NCBI RefSeq assembly: GCF_950295315.1
Contig: NC_080164.1
Location: 113,656,890-113,720,889, forward strand
Direction of reading: 5' to 3'
From: Erinaceus europaeus
Taxonomy: Eukaryota > Chordata > Mammalia > Eulipotyphla > Erinaceidae
Length of the DNA: 64,000 bases
How positions within the stretch are numbered: the stretch's first letter is position 1; each line of letters begins with the position of its first letter. The notes below the pieces were generated by a model. It saw only the letters and a list, made by a program, of their open reading frames with translations. It did not search any database and was not told the DNA's origin. Both the position numbers and the translations under genes were made by a program. Positions 20,680 through 31,600 of this stretch are shown here, in pieces.

Positions 20680-21160
20680 CATTAGTGATTCAATATTGAT
20701 TTACAAAATAATAAGATAAAAGGGGTATAATTCCACACCTCACTGTTCCCACCACCAGAGTTCTGTGTTCCCATTACCTCCACTGGAAACTGCAGTAGTT
20801 CTCCCAAGATCACAGACATAGATTGACTATAATTTCTATAACTATCTATATTTATATATATATATTTGCCCATTTTTCTATGGTCCTGCCTTCTTTTACT
20901 TTCTAAGTTATACCTACTACTTCTGACTGTTCTTCCTTTTTTATTTCTTTTTTTTTTTCTTCCTTCTTTCTTCTTCTTTTTCTGGGTCCTGATGGAAATG
21001 GAGTTCAGACCCTCTGGTCATTTTGCTCTAATATTTGCCCCTCTGGGTGTATGGTCAGCCAAGATTTTTTTTTTTTTTTTTTTTTTTAGAAATCTAGATG
21101 CCTGTTGTTTAGCCTCAGAATTAATGTGTCCACAGGTGAATAAGATGGAGATACATAAGT
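20680..21160 (-). mobile_element. L1-C (older) 3' UTR, antisense
   Basis: 'attagtgattcaatattgat', 'gataaaaggggtataattcc' and 'cccaccaccagagttctgtg', then 'gttctcccaagatcacagac' and 'tctgggtcctgatggaaatg'. The same phrases recur at 22276-22560, 59930-60000 and 61810-62040. They resemble L1-B in layout, so I read them as an older L1 3' UTR. T-runs at 20950 and 21070 are secondary expansions. Confidence 0.65.
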
Positions 21161-21248
21161 AGTCCTGGAGTTCTATTTGGGGAACTCACTGCTTTTGTCT
21201 TACTAAAAATTGAGATAGTACATTTCCCTGCTACCTAATACTATTCTT

Positions 21249-21416
21249 GTCTCCTTCCTTCCTTCCTTCCTTCCTTCCTTCCTTCCTTCCTTCCTTCCTT
21301 CCTCCCTCCCTCCCTCCCTTCCTTCCTTCTTTCCTTCCTTCCTTCCTTCCTTCCTCCATTCTTTCCTTCCTGCCTTCCTCCCTCCATCCCTTTTTTCCTT
21401 CCTTCCATTATCTCTT
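21249..21416 (+). repeat. (CCTT)n polypyrimidine tract
   Basis: About 165 bases of almost pure pyrimidine made of CCTT/CCCT units on the plus strand (GGAA units on the other). The poly-Ser/Leu/Pro ORF across it is an artefact. Confidence 0.97.
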
Positions 21417-21649
21417 TCTTTTAAACTTCAGTGTCACTTGATTGAGCAAATGTTGTGGTCTCAGGTGTGCAGCTTCATATCTCTCCATGAAAATGCCAGC
21501 AAACCATAGCGTCCACTAACTAGTCATCTTCCTTCCTCCTAGGGCATTGGGTCTCAACTGCTTTACACTTATTTCCACATTAGAGTTCCTGGATCTGCTT
21601 CAATAGACCATAGATAATTTTTATATGTGAATATATATCATATTGATTA
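21417..21649. other. Possible L1-type 3' UTR piece
   Basis: 21460-21545 ('gtgcagcttcatatctctcc', 'tagtcatcttccttcctcc') resembles 31700-31790 ('tacagctttatatctcccc', 'gtcatcttcttccatcag'). This suggests a shared dispersed repeat, probably another old L1 3' UTR segment. Confidence 0.4.
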
Positions 21650-22275
21650 ATTTTTATTGCCACTAGGGTTATTGTTAAGGCTCAGTGCCTACACAATGAG
21701 TCCAACACTCCCGCCTTCCCACTCCTCCTTGTTTCTTGTTTTTTTTTTTCCTCCAGGGTTATTGCTGAGGCTCAGTGCCTGCACCATGAATCCACTGCTC
21801 CTGGAGGCCATTCCCCCCCCCCCCTTTGTTGCCCTTGTTGTTGTAGCCTTGTTGTGGTTATTATTGTTATTGTTGATGTTGTTCATTGTTGGATAGACAG
21901 AGAGAAATGGAGAGAGGAGGGGAAGACAGAGAGGGGGAGAGAAAGATAGACACTTGCAGACCTGCTTCACCGTCTGTGAAGCGATTCCCCTGCAGGTGGG
22001 GAGCCAGGGGCTGGAACCAGGATCCTTACACCATGTGCGCTTAACCCGCTGCATCACCGCTCAACCCCCTCCCCCTTGTTTCTTTTATTTTGGTAAGACA
22101 AAAAGAAATTGAGAGGAGATGAGGGAATAAAGAGGGAGAGAGAAATAAAGACTGCTACAACACTGCCTTACTGCTCATAAAACTCCCCCCTGCAGCTGGG
22201 TACCAGGGGATTGAACCACAGTCCTTGCTCAAGGCAGTGTATGCATCCAACTTGGTGTACCACCACCTGGTCTTT
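21650..22275 (-). mobile_element. Older SINE, antisense, split by a younger SINE
   Basis: The left part (21650-21737, 'ggttattgttaaggctcagt') and right part (22085-22275, 'taccaggggattgaaccaca' to 'cttggtgtaccaccacctgg') form one antisense tRNA-headed SINE once the inserted element is removed. Confidence 0.75.
21727..22084 (-). mobile_element. H2 SINE, antisense, nested in an older SINE
   Basis: The insertion (21738-22073) starts with a T-run, then 'ggttattgctgaggctcagt', the GTT-rich tail region, and 'gtgcgcttaacccgctgcat' as antisense head. Target repeats 'ccttgtttctt' lie at 21727-21737 and 22074-22084. Confidence 0.9.
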
Positions 22276-22560
22276 GTTGTTTTTTTAGTTAGTGACTTAC
22301 AAAATTATAAAATAATAGGGGTATATAGTTCCACCAAAGTTTATACCACCTCTCTTCCAAGGGTAACCCATCATAGGTATTACATGATCTTAGAGATGGA
22401 TACTTTTCAAGCATTTCATTTTTCTTTATTTCATACAAGAGTGAAACCATTGAGTAGTTATCCTTCACTTTTTTCTTTAACCTCCAGTTCCATCCACTTT
22501 GTCCCAAATAACAAATCTAGACAATAGCTAGTTAAAATTTCATCCTGTATTTTCCCTTTT
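22276..22560 (-). mobile_element. L1-C 3' UTR fragment, antisense
   Basis: 'ttagttagtgacttacaaaa' and 'aataataggggtatatagtt', followed by text similar to 20720-20900. Divergent. Confidence 0.5.
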
Positions 22561-22677
22561 CTTTGTTTCTTAGATGCCACATATGTGTGAGATCATTCAG
22601 TATTCATCCTTCTCCTTTGGGTTTATCTTACTTATTATTATTTCTTCAAGTTTTATCAAAATTTTAGAGCAAGCGAT

Positions 22678-22898
22678 TTTTTTTTCTTTTTTTAAAAACT
22701 TATTTTAGTTTTTAATGATACACACACACACACATAAATACATATATATATAGAGAGAGAGAGGGGGGGGAGAGAGTGAGAGACACCAGAGCACTAGTTT
22801 TCTCTGACTTATGGTGGTGCAGGGGATTGAACCTGGGGCTTCAGAGCCTCAGACATCAAAGTCTTTAGCATCATTATTATGCTGTCTCCCCTCCACCT
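22678..22898 (-). mobile_element. H4 SINE, antisense, with (CA)n-(TA)n-(GA)n expansion
   Basis: 'caccagagcactagttttct', 'gcaggggattgaacctgggg' and 'cattattatgctgtctcccc' are the H4 landmarks in reverse. The A-tail region has evolved into CA, TA and GA runs (22720-22770). Confidence 0.8.
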
Positions 22899-22899
22899 G

Positions 22900-23145
22900 G
22901 AAAAAGTCTTTCTTGGACATCATTCCTATTCAAAGGCCAGCTGGACCCACAGCTGGATATCTTTCCCCTGGGTTCCTCTAGCCCAGATACCACCTTATTT
23001 CTGTCACTGATAGTCTGCTTATGGGCCTTTCACTCTTCACTGGAACATCAGGACTGTGTTTCATTCATTGTTATATCTCCAGCACCCAGTACAACACCTG
23101 AGACTGTAGTCAATAAATACATATTGAAGGAATAAAAAAAGATGT
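22900..23145 (+). mobile_element. L2 LINE 3' end, sense
   Basis: 'tgttatatctccagcaccca' and 'tcaataaatacatattgaag' match the well-known L2 3' end layout (period of residence, 'cagtgcctggcacatag', 'caataaatatttgttgaatg' type). It is an ancient mammalian element. Confidence 0.6.
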
Positions 23146-24942
23146 CTTGATCTCCCCGATAAAATATAGCTTTGAGTAGATCAGCATCTTGGAGCCAGGG
23201 AATCTGTGGACGAGAAACTTCCCTTTAAGCATTCTTAGCGAAAATGAAAACGGATGTTCTCAGCTCTCTAGCTGCAGATACTGTGAGAGACAGGAAGTAT
23301 ATTGTGGGTTTTTTTGTTTGTTTGTTTTTTGTTGTTGTTCAGTTCCCAGCAGAAGCTGGCATGGCAAAGACTGTCAGAAAATAATTTTGCTATTTGTAAA
23401 CTGAAGGAATGTGATATGGAAGGAAATGAGGAATAATAAATAGGGGGTGGCACACTGTCACTTTTGGGGAGGTCACTGCTCTGTAAAATGGGATGACGAT
23501 GCATAAGGGATCCCACTGCTAATTTGTTTCTTCACAGGATAATTCAAACCAGAGCTGCTCCATACATTAAATGGGACATCTGCTCAAAGCAGCATTCTGG
23601 TTTTTTTTTTAAGCTTATGTAGGTTTTCTTTCTAGCTTATTCATGAACCGATGTGGTAAAGTTATCCTTCTCAAGAGGATCACAGCTTAATTTCACACCT
23701 CTGGAAATAAAACTGAATTCAGATATGGTCTGGAATAAAAAAAGACACAGCACTTTCAAAATATACCTGCTTAGTATTGGTGCTATGGAACACATGAGAT
23801 TTATTGCTTAGCAAATATGAGTTTACACTCCTTTTAGCCTATCACTGATCAGAGGAACTGAGCTTTTTTTTTTTTTTTGAGATTTGTCTTAAGTTTGACC
23901 ATTTTTAAGGTCTTATAATAAATATGAAGTCCCCTGACTTCTTTTAGCCCTGCTGCTGAGGCAAGCTGTCCTAGCCAGCAGCCCCTGCTGCTCTGAATAA
24001 GTCAGGAAACAAGAGCTCAGGGTATCCAAGTATAGGGTCTTATCCTACCTGCCTGGTGGTAGGCAGTGCCCTGCACAGAGAATGGCACACGGAGGGAGGT
24101 CAGTGCACATGTACTATTAAGTGAATGATGTTTATCACTGCTAAGCATTTGTATATCAAGTGGGTTCTTGCTGGGGTCATTGAGGCACCTCACACTGAGG
24201 AACCTGGCTTCTGCCTCAGGAGTAAACACGGGTTATGGTTGTAATCAATAGCTGTGTCTCAATCTCTGGGTTCTCTTGGAGGTCTTGTGCTCATCCTGTG
24301 ACTGTTGTGCTCCAAATGCTGAAATAGATCTCCTTCCTTTTAAGATTAAGGGGGAAGATCAGCAGGGTTCTTTGGGGATTCTCAGAAGGCAAATTTTGCT
24401 TCCTGTTGCTATCTTCTTTTACCTGTGACTTTCCCCACCACTCATCTTTATAATTTTGTTTCTCTGTCTTGCCTTTGAAGAGTGTGGTTTTCTCCTGAAA
24501 AGCAGATGGCATATGCACTACTGTCTCCCTTTCTCTTTGATTTAAGATATCCATTTGGTTTTGTTAACTTGCCATATATCTGATGTCACATCTGGTTGCA
24601 TCTCTTTCCTTCTTTCCTCATAGTTTCCTCTTCTTCAGCCCCCATCTCTTTCTTTCTACATTATCTCTACCCATTACTTTACAAACTCCTCCAATATTCA
24701 CACAGACCCTTCAGTGTCACCTCCCAGTTCTGACGCCACACTCTCAAATATTTTGAGTCTGTGTTGTAGTCCTTAAATGCATCTTTGATAGTTTGACTTC
24801 AAAGAGTACACATTCACTTACTTCTACCTGCCAAAAAAAAATTTTTTTAAAGCCATTTTTCTTTATCACATTTTTTAAAATCATTGTTGTTCTAGGTAAG
24901 GCCACCTTCTCTTAGTGTGTCACTGTTTCCAAGAGGAGGCAT
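23146..24942. other. Unique non-coding stretch
   Basis: 1.8 kb with no young transposon. Small ORFs of 70-90 codons show no domain. 23890-24240 is moderately GC-rich. I see no splice-flanked open frame that I would defend as an exon. Confidence 0.4.
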
Positions 24943-25180
24943 TTCATTACAGTTTTTTAAATTTTTTAATCTTTATTTATTTATTTATTTTTAATAGAGA
25001 CAGAGAGAAATTATGAGGGGAGGTGGAAATAGTGTGGAAGAGAGACACCTGCAGCCCTGATTCACCACTTGTGAAGCTTTCCCCCTGAAGGTGGAGACCA
25101 GGGGCTTGAACCCAGATCCTTGTGCACTGTAATGCACTTAACCAGGTGCACCACTGCCTGGCCCCTTCATTACAGTTTTT
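24943..25180 (-). mobile_element. H1 SINE, antisense, with 15-bp TSD
   Basis: The element (24958-25165) runs from the TTTA tail to head 'cttaaccaggtgcaccactg'. Perfect target repeats 'ttcattacagttttt' lie at 24943-24957 and 25166-25180. Confidence 0.93.
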
Positions 25181-25238
25181 AAGGAGAGCCCACACTAATA
25201 GGAATCTCTTTGAAGTAGCTAATCAAATTATTTTAAAA

Positions 25239-25713
25239 AATTTTTATTTATAAAATGGAAACACTGACAAAACTATAGGACGAGGGGTACAATTCCACAC
25301 AATTCCCACCACCAGAACTCTGTATCCCATCACATTCTCTGATAGCTTTCCTATTCTTTTAAAAAAATATTTATTTATTTATTTATTCCCTTTTGTTGCC
25401 CCTGTTGTTTTATTGTTATAGTTATTATTGATGTCGTCGTTGTTGGATAGGACAGAGAGAAATGGAGAGAGGAGGGGAAGACAGAGAGGGGAGAGAAAGA
25501 CACCTGCAGACCTGCTTCACCACCTGTGAAGTGACTCCCCTATAGGTGGGGAGCCGGGTCTCGAACCGGGATCCTTATGCTGGTCCTTGCACTTTGTACC
25601 ACCTGCACTTAACCTGCTGTGCTACTGCCTGACTCCCAGCTTTCCTATTCTTTAACCCTCTGGGAGTATGGACCCAGGGTCATTTTCAGGTAAAAGGTCT
25701 GGCTTCTGTAATT
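25239..25713 (-). mobile_element. L1-B 3' end, antisense, split by an H2 SINE
   Basis: Left part 25239-25343 ('acaattcccaccaccagaac') and right part 25654-25713 ('ctctgggagtatggacccag', 'tctggcttctgtaattg') match 7115-7300. They are separated by the H2 SINE. Confidence 0.85.
25344..25653 (-). mobile_element. H2 SINE, antisense, with 16-bp TSD
   Basis: The element (25360-25637) includes 'ttgttggataggacagagag', 'ctgcttcaccacctgtgaag' and antisense head 'cacttaacctgctgtgctac'. Perfect target repeats 'agctttcctattcttt' lie at 25344-25359 and 25638-25653. Confidence 0.95.
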
Positions 25714-25856
25714 GTATTTATTCATTTATTTATTTATTTTATCAGAGTACTGCTCAGCTCTGGCTTATGATGGTGGAGGATTAAACATAGGACTTCGAAA
25801 CTTTAGGCATGAGTCTATGCTATCTACCCTCACTCCAGCTAATCTAATTCTTAAAA

Positions 25857-26580
25857 CATACAAACTATGAAATAGTATCTGCTGAGTTCCAATGTGATGT
25901 TCTTTGATTTAGTTAATATTCTAAATGAATGCAATGCTTTTCCTGTGAGTTGAACACCATGGAAATCTTGGGCTGTGCAAGGATTTATGGGCATATAAGA
26001 CGTAGGGAGTTTATTACTGCCGCAATATCTGAGGTAGATGCTTTCGGAAGCAGGATTTCTGGCCAAAAGCTACATCACAGAGCCTGGCAAATATGCTTCC
26101 TTATTTTGTCTCTTGATTCTCCAGCCCAAATGAATCCAAATTAATTGCATTTTCATTGATTTTATTCGTTTGGTTTAGCAGGGTCATCAGAAGGGGATCA
26201 TTTTTATTTTATCTTCATTTTGAGATGTAGCTCAAGGCCACTTGTAAAATAAAAGGCAGCAGATTAGTAGCATTCAAGATCTCATTCTATGTCTTGAGTA
26301 GCCAACAGGGATTTAGAGAAAAGCTGTGGAGAGGACAGAGGTGTGCTCAAAAGGCTGCTTCCTCTATTAGGCCAAAGGCAGGGTGACTAGGCTGGGTCAA
26401 CCTCTCATTTATTTTCTCCTGAAACATGTGTGAGTAGGGTTGACATCTCAAGCTGCTCGGGCTTATCCAAACTTTCTTAGATTGTTTTTCTATTTTCTTT
26501 CTCTTGTCCTTATTGAAAAGTGGCTTGGAAAAGCAAATGAAAAATGAGAAGTGACGCTTCTAAAATATAATACAGCAGCA
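25857..26580. other. Unique stretch with a conserved-looking AT-rich block
   Basis: 26120-26290 has homeodomain-type ATTA cores and low repeat content ('ttaattgcattttcattgat'). It is a candidate conserved non-coding element on texture only. No gene seen. Confidence 0.35.
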
Positions 26581-26718
26581 GCCTGGGAGGTGCTTCAGCG
26601 GGTAAGACAATGGACTCTCAAGGATGAGGTCCTGAGTTTGGTTTCTGGCATTGCATGTTTCAGAGTGATGTTCTAGCTCTCTCTCTCCCCCTCTCTCATA
26701 AATAAATCTTTTAAAAAC
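26581..26718 (+). mobile_element. H3 SINE, sense
   Basis: 'gcctgggaggtgcttcagcg', 'caatggactctcaaggatga' and 'gagtgatgttctagctc', then a short A/T tail. Confidence 0.85.
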
Positions 26719-26787
26719 TTTTACAAAATGGTATATTTGTAAATATGAAGCAGGTGTTAAAAAAATACAATTAAGAGGAAGAGACTT

Positions 26788-27037
26788 GAGAATCCCTGAG
26801 GGGCCAGGCAGTGGTGCACCTGTTTAGGTGCTCACATTACAGTGAGCAAGGACCCAGGTTCAAGGCTGTGGTCCCCACCTGTAGGGGGGAAGCTTCATGA
26901 GTGGTGAAGCAATGCTCAGTTGTCTCTCTATTCTCTTTTCCTCTTTATTTCCCCTCCCCTTTAAATCTCTCTCTCTCTGTCTCTATCTAATAAATAAATC
27001 AAAATAAAAATATTTTTTATAAAGAGAGAATGCCTGT
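26788..27037 (+). mobile_element. H1 SINE, sense, with imperfect TSD
   Basis: The element (26800-27025) runs from 'ggggccaggcagtggtgcac' to an AATAAATC/A-rich tail. Flanks 'gagaatccctga' (26788-26799) and 'gagaatgcctgt' (27026-27037) differ at two positions. Confidence 0.88.
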
Positions 27038-27845
27038 AAAATTCTAAAGAACATGTGGTGCGTATGAATGGACAAAAAAAGGAGGATACTAAGGTGAAGA
27101 TTATCAAGGCTAGAGGAAACTTAGTTTTATCCTAAAGAGATGAAGTGATAAAAACAAAGCTAAGGAGAACATGGGTGAAAGAAACAGAGAGACACAGAGA
27201 GGGACAAAGAGAGGTGGAGATGGGGAGAAGAAGAATTAAGGAATGTTGAAATTGAGACAGGAAGAACCTCAGTGAAAATATTTAAATTTTGTGGCATCTC
27301 AGCTCTTGTGGAGTCTGCATTTGCTGGCATCTTCAGAAGCAAGTGCTGAGAGGAGACATTCTGTACAATTTGGGAAGTTTCCCAGGAAATATCAAGAGGA
27401 GTGCTCATGTCTTCCCCCCACCCAGGTAGTCAAGAGTTTGAGCAAGCAAAGTCCACAGAAGGTGACCCCTTAAACTGCATTGGTGACACCGTAGAGTAAG
27501 GGCCAGGCAGCTGTGGCATCTATGCCTCCACACCTGTGACTCTCAGCTTGGCTGATTCACCCCCCTGGGGACATCTCACAATCTCTGGAGTCATATTTGT
27601 CACACTAGGAAGAGAGTGACACTGATGCCAATGGGTTGCAGTCAGGGGCCCTGCCAAATGTCCTACAATGATAATTATCTGGGCCCACAAGAGACTGTGA
27701 CACCCTGGTTTACTCCCCCACAAGTTATTGGTTCAGGGTTGTGCCAGGATAGATACTTGAGGTGCCAAAAAGCTTTCCAGTAGTTTGAGGAAATGATGTT
27801 TCTGTGGGTGAAATCCACCTGGAGAAGATGAGCACAGAAATAGTT
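27038..27845. other. Unique non-coding stretch
   Basis: No young repeat. Moderately GC-rich around 27480-27720. Short ORFs on both strands lack recognisable domains. Confidence 0.35.
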
Positions 27846-28051
27846 GAGAGGACAGTAACAACAAATGCTGGAGAGGATGTGAGGAGAAGGGGACACTTCT
27901 GCACTGATGGTGGAAGTGTACATTGGATCATATTTTGTGGAAAACAGTCTGTTGATTTCTCAGAACACTAGAAATAGACCTACCCTACGACCTAGCAATT
28001 TTTTTCCTGATGATTTAGCCAAAGGAAACAAAAGCACGTATCAGAAGAGAC

Positions 28052-28086
<35 letters not shown>

Positions 28087-28530
28087 TATAGGAGCACAAT
28101 TTGTAATAGCCAAAACCTGGAAGCAATCTAGGTGTCCAATAACAGATGAGTGGAAACAAACAAACAAACCAAAAAACTGTGGTATATATACACAATGGAT
28201 TATTACTCAGCTATTAAAAACTACAAGGTCGTTTCCATTGAGTCATCTTGGATGGAACTAGAGGATATCCTTTTACGTGAGATAAAATGAAAAGAGAAGG
28301 ATAAATATCAAATGATCTCATTTATAAGCAGGACTTGATAAGTAGGGACAGGGAGGAAGAATATGAAATGAAACATGGACTGCATGGTGTACTGCATCAA
28401 AGCAAAGGGCTTGGAGGAAGGAGGGAAGGGAGCGGTGGGAGAGAACTGTGATGCCCTAGTACCTAATGAAATTGTCCTCATTGCCCAATTATTTGCACTG
28501 TAAAGCAGTAAGCTTCTCAGTTTTTTTTAA
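27846..28530 (+). mobile_element. Old L1 3' end with ORF2 remnant and (AT)n
   Basis: 'aacaaatgctggagaggatg', 'cctaccctacgacctagc', 'aacctggaagcaatctaggt' and 'gtggtatatatacacaatgg' reproduce the C-terminal ORF2 coding text seen at 19130-19440, with many changes. An AT microsatellite (28053-28083) has grown inside. It ends in an A-run near 28530. Confidence 0.8.
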
Positions 28531-28625
28531 AAAAAGAAGTGTTGGGACTTCAACCTCGTTCTTGATGTACTTCATTGTGTAACCAGATTCCAAATGAACA
28601 GATACTTAATAAATAAATAGATAAG

Positions 28626-28862
28626 GGCCAGGTGGTGGCGCACCTGGTTGAGTGCACATGTTACAGTGCACAAGGACCCAGATTCGAGCCCCTGGTCCCC
28701 ACCTGCAGGGGGAAAGCTTCACAAGTGGTGAAGCAGTGCTGCAGGTAGGTATCTCTCTGTCTCTCTCCCTATCACACCATTTGCTCTCAATTTCCAACTG
28801 TCTCTACCCAACAGATAAAGATTAAAAATAAATAAATAAATAAATAAAATAAATAAAATAGA
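28626..28862 (+). mobile_element. H1 SINE, sense, full length
   Basis: Clean copy: 'gggccaggtggtggcgcacc', 'gattcgagcccctggtcccc', 'acctgcagggggaaagcttc' and an AAATA tail (28826-28862). The A- and B-box regions are well kept. Confidence 0.93.
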
Positions 28863-29686
28863 TATATAGATAGATAGACAAGTAAGCATCATTGGGCTGG
28901 ATACATAACTTGAGCTACCTTCCTTAATACCAAGACAGATGACTTCTGACATTCTTTTTCTGACTTAAGTAATGAGCCGCATTTTCACTCATCTTTTGCT
29001 CTGAGGGCAGGCTAATATCTCCTGAAAGTATTCTAAATTGATGCTCAGTAGCTTTCTAAAGTCATTTAAATTCCTAATGAAAAGTCACTCAAGGCCACAG
29101 TACAAAATAAATACATTGTTATTGATCATGCAATAAGGTATTAGGCTAATTTAATAAGACTGCTCCCTGAGATGTACTTAATTCACCACTATCGTCATTT
29201 CTCAGCCATCAGAGGTCCTGCTGTTTCTTCATGGCCTTGAAATAGTCATTTCTGATTTGCCTTGCTCCATGTTACCACCTGGATAGGCCAAGATGCCTCA
29301 TCCATGTTCCACATCTCTTCCCTGTCGGCAAAGTACAGTGACAGCATGAGGATTCATTACTCTTGAAGTGACCCTTTCTACAATATCCTCTTTTTATCTC
29401 CTTAATCAGCAAAGTGGTGCTCTGAGGACTGGCAGGTTCACTGCCTGGAGGCACATTTATTACCAGGACACAAGCTGAATAATTGTGTATTTACCAACTT
29501 CAATTTAACCTCACAACTTGGCTGTCTCTCACGACAGGTGAGAAATAAGACCAAGGCACTCCTTGCCCTAGAACTCATCAATAACTGCTCTCTTGCCACC
29601 AAAGCTGTCCTCATCGTCACCCTTTCAGCCATGCATTGGTTTGTCTTAGCACTTTTTTTTTTTTTATCTGCAAGAGAGAGGTTTTG
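28863..29686. other. Unique stretch with a candidate conserved block
   Basis: 29000-29230 is repeat-free, AT-rich and carries several ATTA/TAAT cores ('taatgaaaagtcactcaagg', 'gctaatttaataagac'). It may be a conserved non-coding element. No coding gene seen. Confidence 0.35.
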
Positions 29687-29822
29687 GTGACTGGGAAGGA
29701 GGCTCTGCAGGTAGAGGGTAGGACTTGCCTGCTTGAGTCTCTAGGTTCAATCCATGGAACTGGCAAGTGCTGGAACAGAGACATGGTCTCTCCCTTCCTT
29801 ATGGAATAAATAAATACATCAT
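29687..29822 (+). mobile_element. H3 SINE, sense
   Basis: 'gtgactgggaaggaggctct', 'gtagagggtaggacttgc' and 'ggttcaatccatggaactgg', with an AAATA tail. Diverged. Confidence 0.7.
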
Positions 29823-29864
29823 TGAAAACCCGAGTTAATGAATATTTCAGCCCATTTAAAAATA

Positions 29865-30055
29865 GTAATAATACTTGGGGGAAAAGGTTTTGTTAACAGA
29901 AGCAAGCACACTCTTTGTAAGGCTTGTGAGAACTATGGTGGCTATCTTTGGAAGGTGGGAAGATGAGGGCATGGAACCTTGGTGGTGGAACTACCCTGTC
30001 ATTTTACAATCTTGTAACAAACTATTAATAACAAATAAAAATTATATATGTAAAT
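29865..30055 (+). mobile_element. Old L1 3' end (L1-C-like), sense
   Basis: 'ccttggtggtggaactaccc' followed by 'ttttacaatcttgtaac' and 'ttaataacaaataaaa' is the sense counterpart of the antisense 3' ends at 20690 and 61820. Confidence 0.55.
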
Positions 30056-30364
30056 GCCTTTTTTTTTTTGCCTTCAAGGTTATTGCTGAGGCTTGGTGCC
30101 TACACTACAAATCCACTGTTCCTGCAGGCCATTTATTCCCATTTTTGTTGCCCTTGTTAGATAGGTCAGAGAGAAATCAAGAGAGGAGGGGAAGACAGAA
30201 AGGGAGAGAGAAGGAAAGACATCTGCAGGCCTGCTTCACAGCTTGTGAAGTGACCCCCCCCCCCCCTGCAGGATGGGAGTCAGAGGCTCAAACTAGAATC
30301 CTTAAGCCGGTCCTTGAGCTTCATGCCATGTGTGCTTAACCCACTGCGGTACCACCCGGCCCCC
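30056..30364 (-). mobile_element. H2 SINE, antisense
   Basis: T-run, 'ggttattgctgaggcttggt', 'tttgttgcccttgttagata', a C-run in the body, and antisense head 'gtgcttaacccactgcggta'. Confidence 0.9.
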
Positions 30365-30609
30365 ATTTTTTTGTTTTAGTCAAACTGTAGGCTGTAACTA
30401 AAAGTAGGGTGAAGAAAGGTAGCATTCTATTCTTCCTCCCAGGAAAATTTATGGCATTGTATGGGGGACATGGAGTGGGAGTGTGGTTGTTTTTTTCTTT
30501 ATTTTTGGAAAAGAGATAGCTAGTTGTGTGCCACAAGTTAGCATTTCTTTTGTCTCACATAAATAATGCATTAAAATTATAGTCAAATTCTGATATTAAA
30601 ATATATATG

Positions 30610-30755
30610 TTGGGGGTAGATAGCATAATGGTTATGCAAAGAGACTCTCATGCATAAGGCTCCAAAGTCCCAGGTTCAATCCCCTGCACAAACCAGAGCC
30701 GAGCAGTGTTCTGGTAAAATAATAATAATAACAATAATAATAATAATAAATATAT
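30610..30755 (+). mobile_element. H4 SINE, sense, with (AAT)n tail
   Basis: 'tagatagcataatggttatg', 'gactctcatgcataaggctc' and 'cccaggttcaatcccctgc', then AAT repeats (30716-30750). Confidence 0.88.
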
Positions 30756-30819
30756 GTGTGCTTTTAGATTTAGTGATTCCTAAGGGAACAACAGGAATGA
30801 GAAGAGGCATAAGAATGAA

Positions 30820-30965
30820 TGTTTTTAGGGCAGAGAGATTGTATAATGGTTCTGCAAAAAACTTTCATGGCAGGGATGCCAGAGGTCCTAGGCTCAACCT
30901 CCAGCACCACCAGCACCACCATAAACCAGAGCTGAGATAAGCAAACAATCAAAAAATGAAAAGAA
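30820..30965 (+). mobile_element. H4 SINE, sense, diverged
   Basis: 'gagagattgtataatggttc', 'agaggtcctaggctcaacct' and 'accataaaccagagctgag'. Confidence 0.75.
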
Positions 30966-31480
30966 GAATGAGTAGTTTTATTGTATCATTACTTTCAATT
31001 GAAAAGTAATACAAAAATAACCAAGATGCCTATTAATTTAAGACCACAGTAAGATAAGAAAATGTACACATGTGATAACAATTATCTTGTAAATCATTAC
31101 TTTCTTAAGTGATCAAAAAGAGAAAAAGGATCATTAGTAGTATCTGATACTAGGAAATGGAAGTTAGCTAGCCCCGTATTTGACACCAAAAATGTATCTC
31201 AAGGTAATTTGGGATTGTGTTGGAAAAGTAAAGCAACACCATTCTAAACATTTTCCTAGAACAAAGCTGGACATATTTCTGTAAATCAGTGTGAAAGCAA
31301 ATGCATGGACAATATTTTATGACTTAGAGTTTAGCCAGAACTGAAGAGTTGGAGGGGGGAGAAAAGATTCTGGAGTTTGCTTCTTTTCTCTCACCTGCAC
31401 ACTCAAAGGCCACATGGGGGAGACAGTGAGATGGTGACTGACTAACCCAAGGGGAGTAATCTCATTTTATTCTAAGTCTG
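30966..31480. other. Unique AT-rich stretch
   Basis: No gene and no recognised repeat in this interval. Confidence 0.35.
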
Positions 31481-31600
31481 CCGCCACTCAATATAGGGCT
31501 TCCGGTGTCCAGACCTGTGAGAAATAAGGTCTTTTTGTTTTTAAAGTCACACTGTCTTTGGTATTTTGCCATGGCAACCTGAGCTGGCAAAGATGGTATT
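31481..31600 (+). mobile_element. MLT1-type LTR 3' end
   Basis: 'ccagacctgtgagaaataag' with 'cacactgtctttggtatttt' and 'tggcaacctgagctgg' is the characteristic 3' end of MLT1, an ancient non-autonomous ERVL-type LTR of mammals. Only the end is recognisable. Confidence 0.55.

Larger units (their letters stand above)
25217..25856 (-). mobile_element. H4 SINE, antisense, with L1-B inserted in its tail
   Basis: The SINE body is 25714-25836 ('gctcagctctggcttatgat' to 'tctatgctatctaccctcac'). Its target duplications are far apart: 'agctaatcaaatt' plus T/A at 25217-25238 and 'agctaatctaatt' at 25837-25856. The gap is filled by L1-B inserted in the T-rich (A-tail) end of the SINE. Confidence 0.7.

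Noticed and set aside
21247..21441. Ser/Leu/Pro-repeat ORF
   Set aside because: Translation of the (CCTT)n tract.
28626..28720. tRNA gene
   Set aside because: A- and B-box-like text belongs to the SINE head. It cannot fold into a full tRNA cloverleaf and recurs dozens of times with SINE bodies.
29875..30339. 154-codon plus-strand ORF
   Set aside because: Runs through an L1 3' UTR piece and an antisense SINE.
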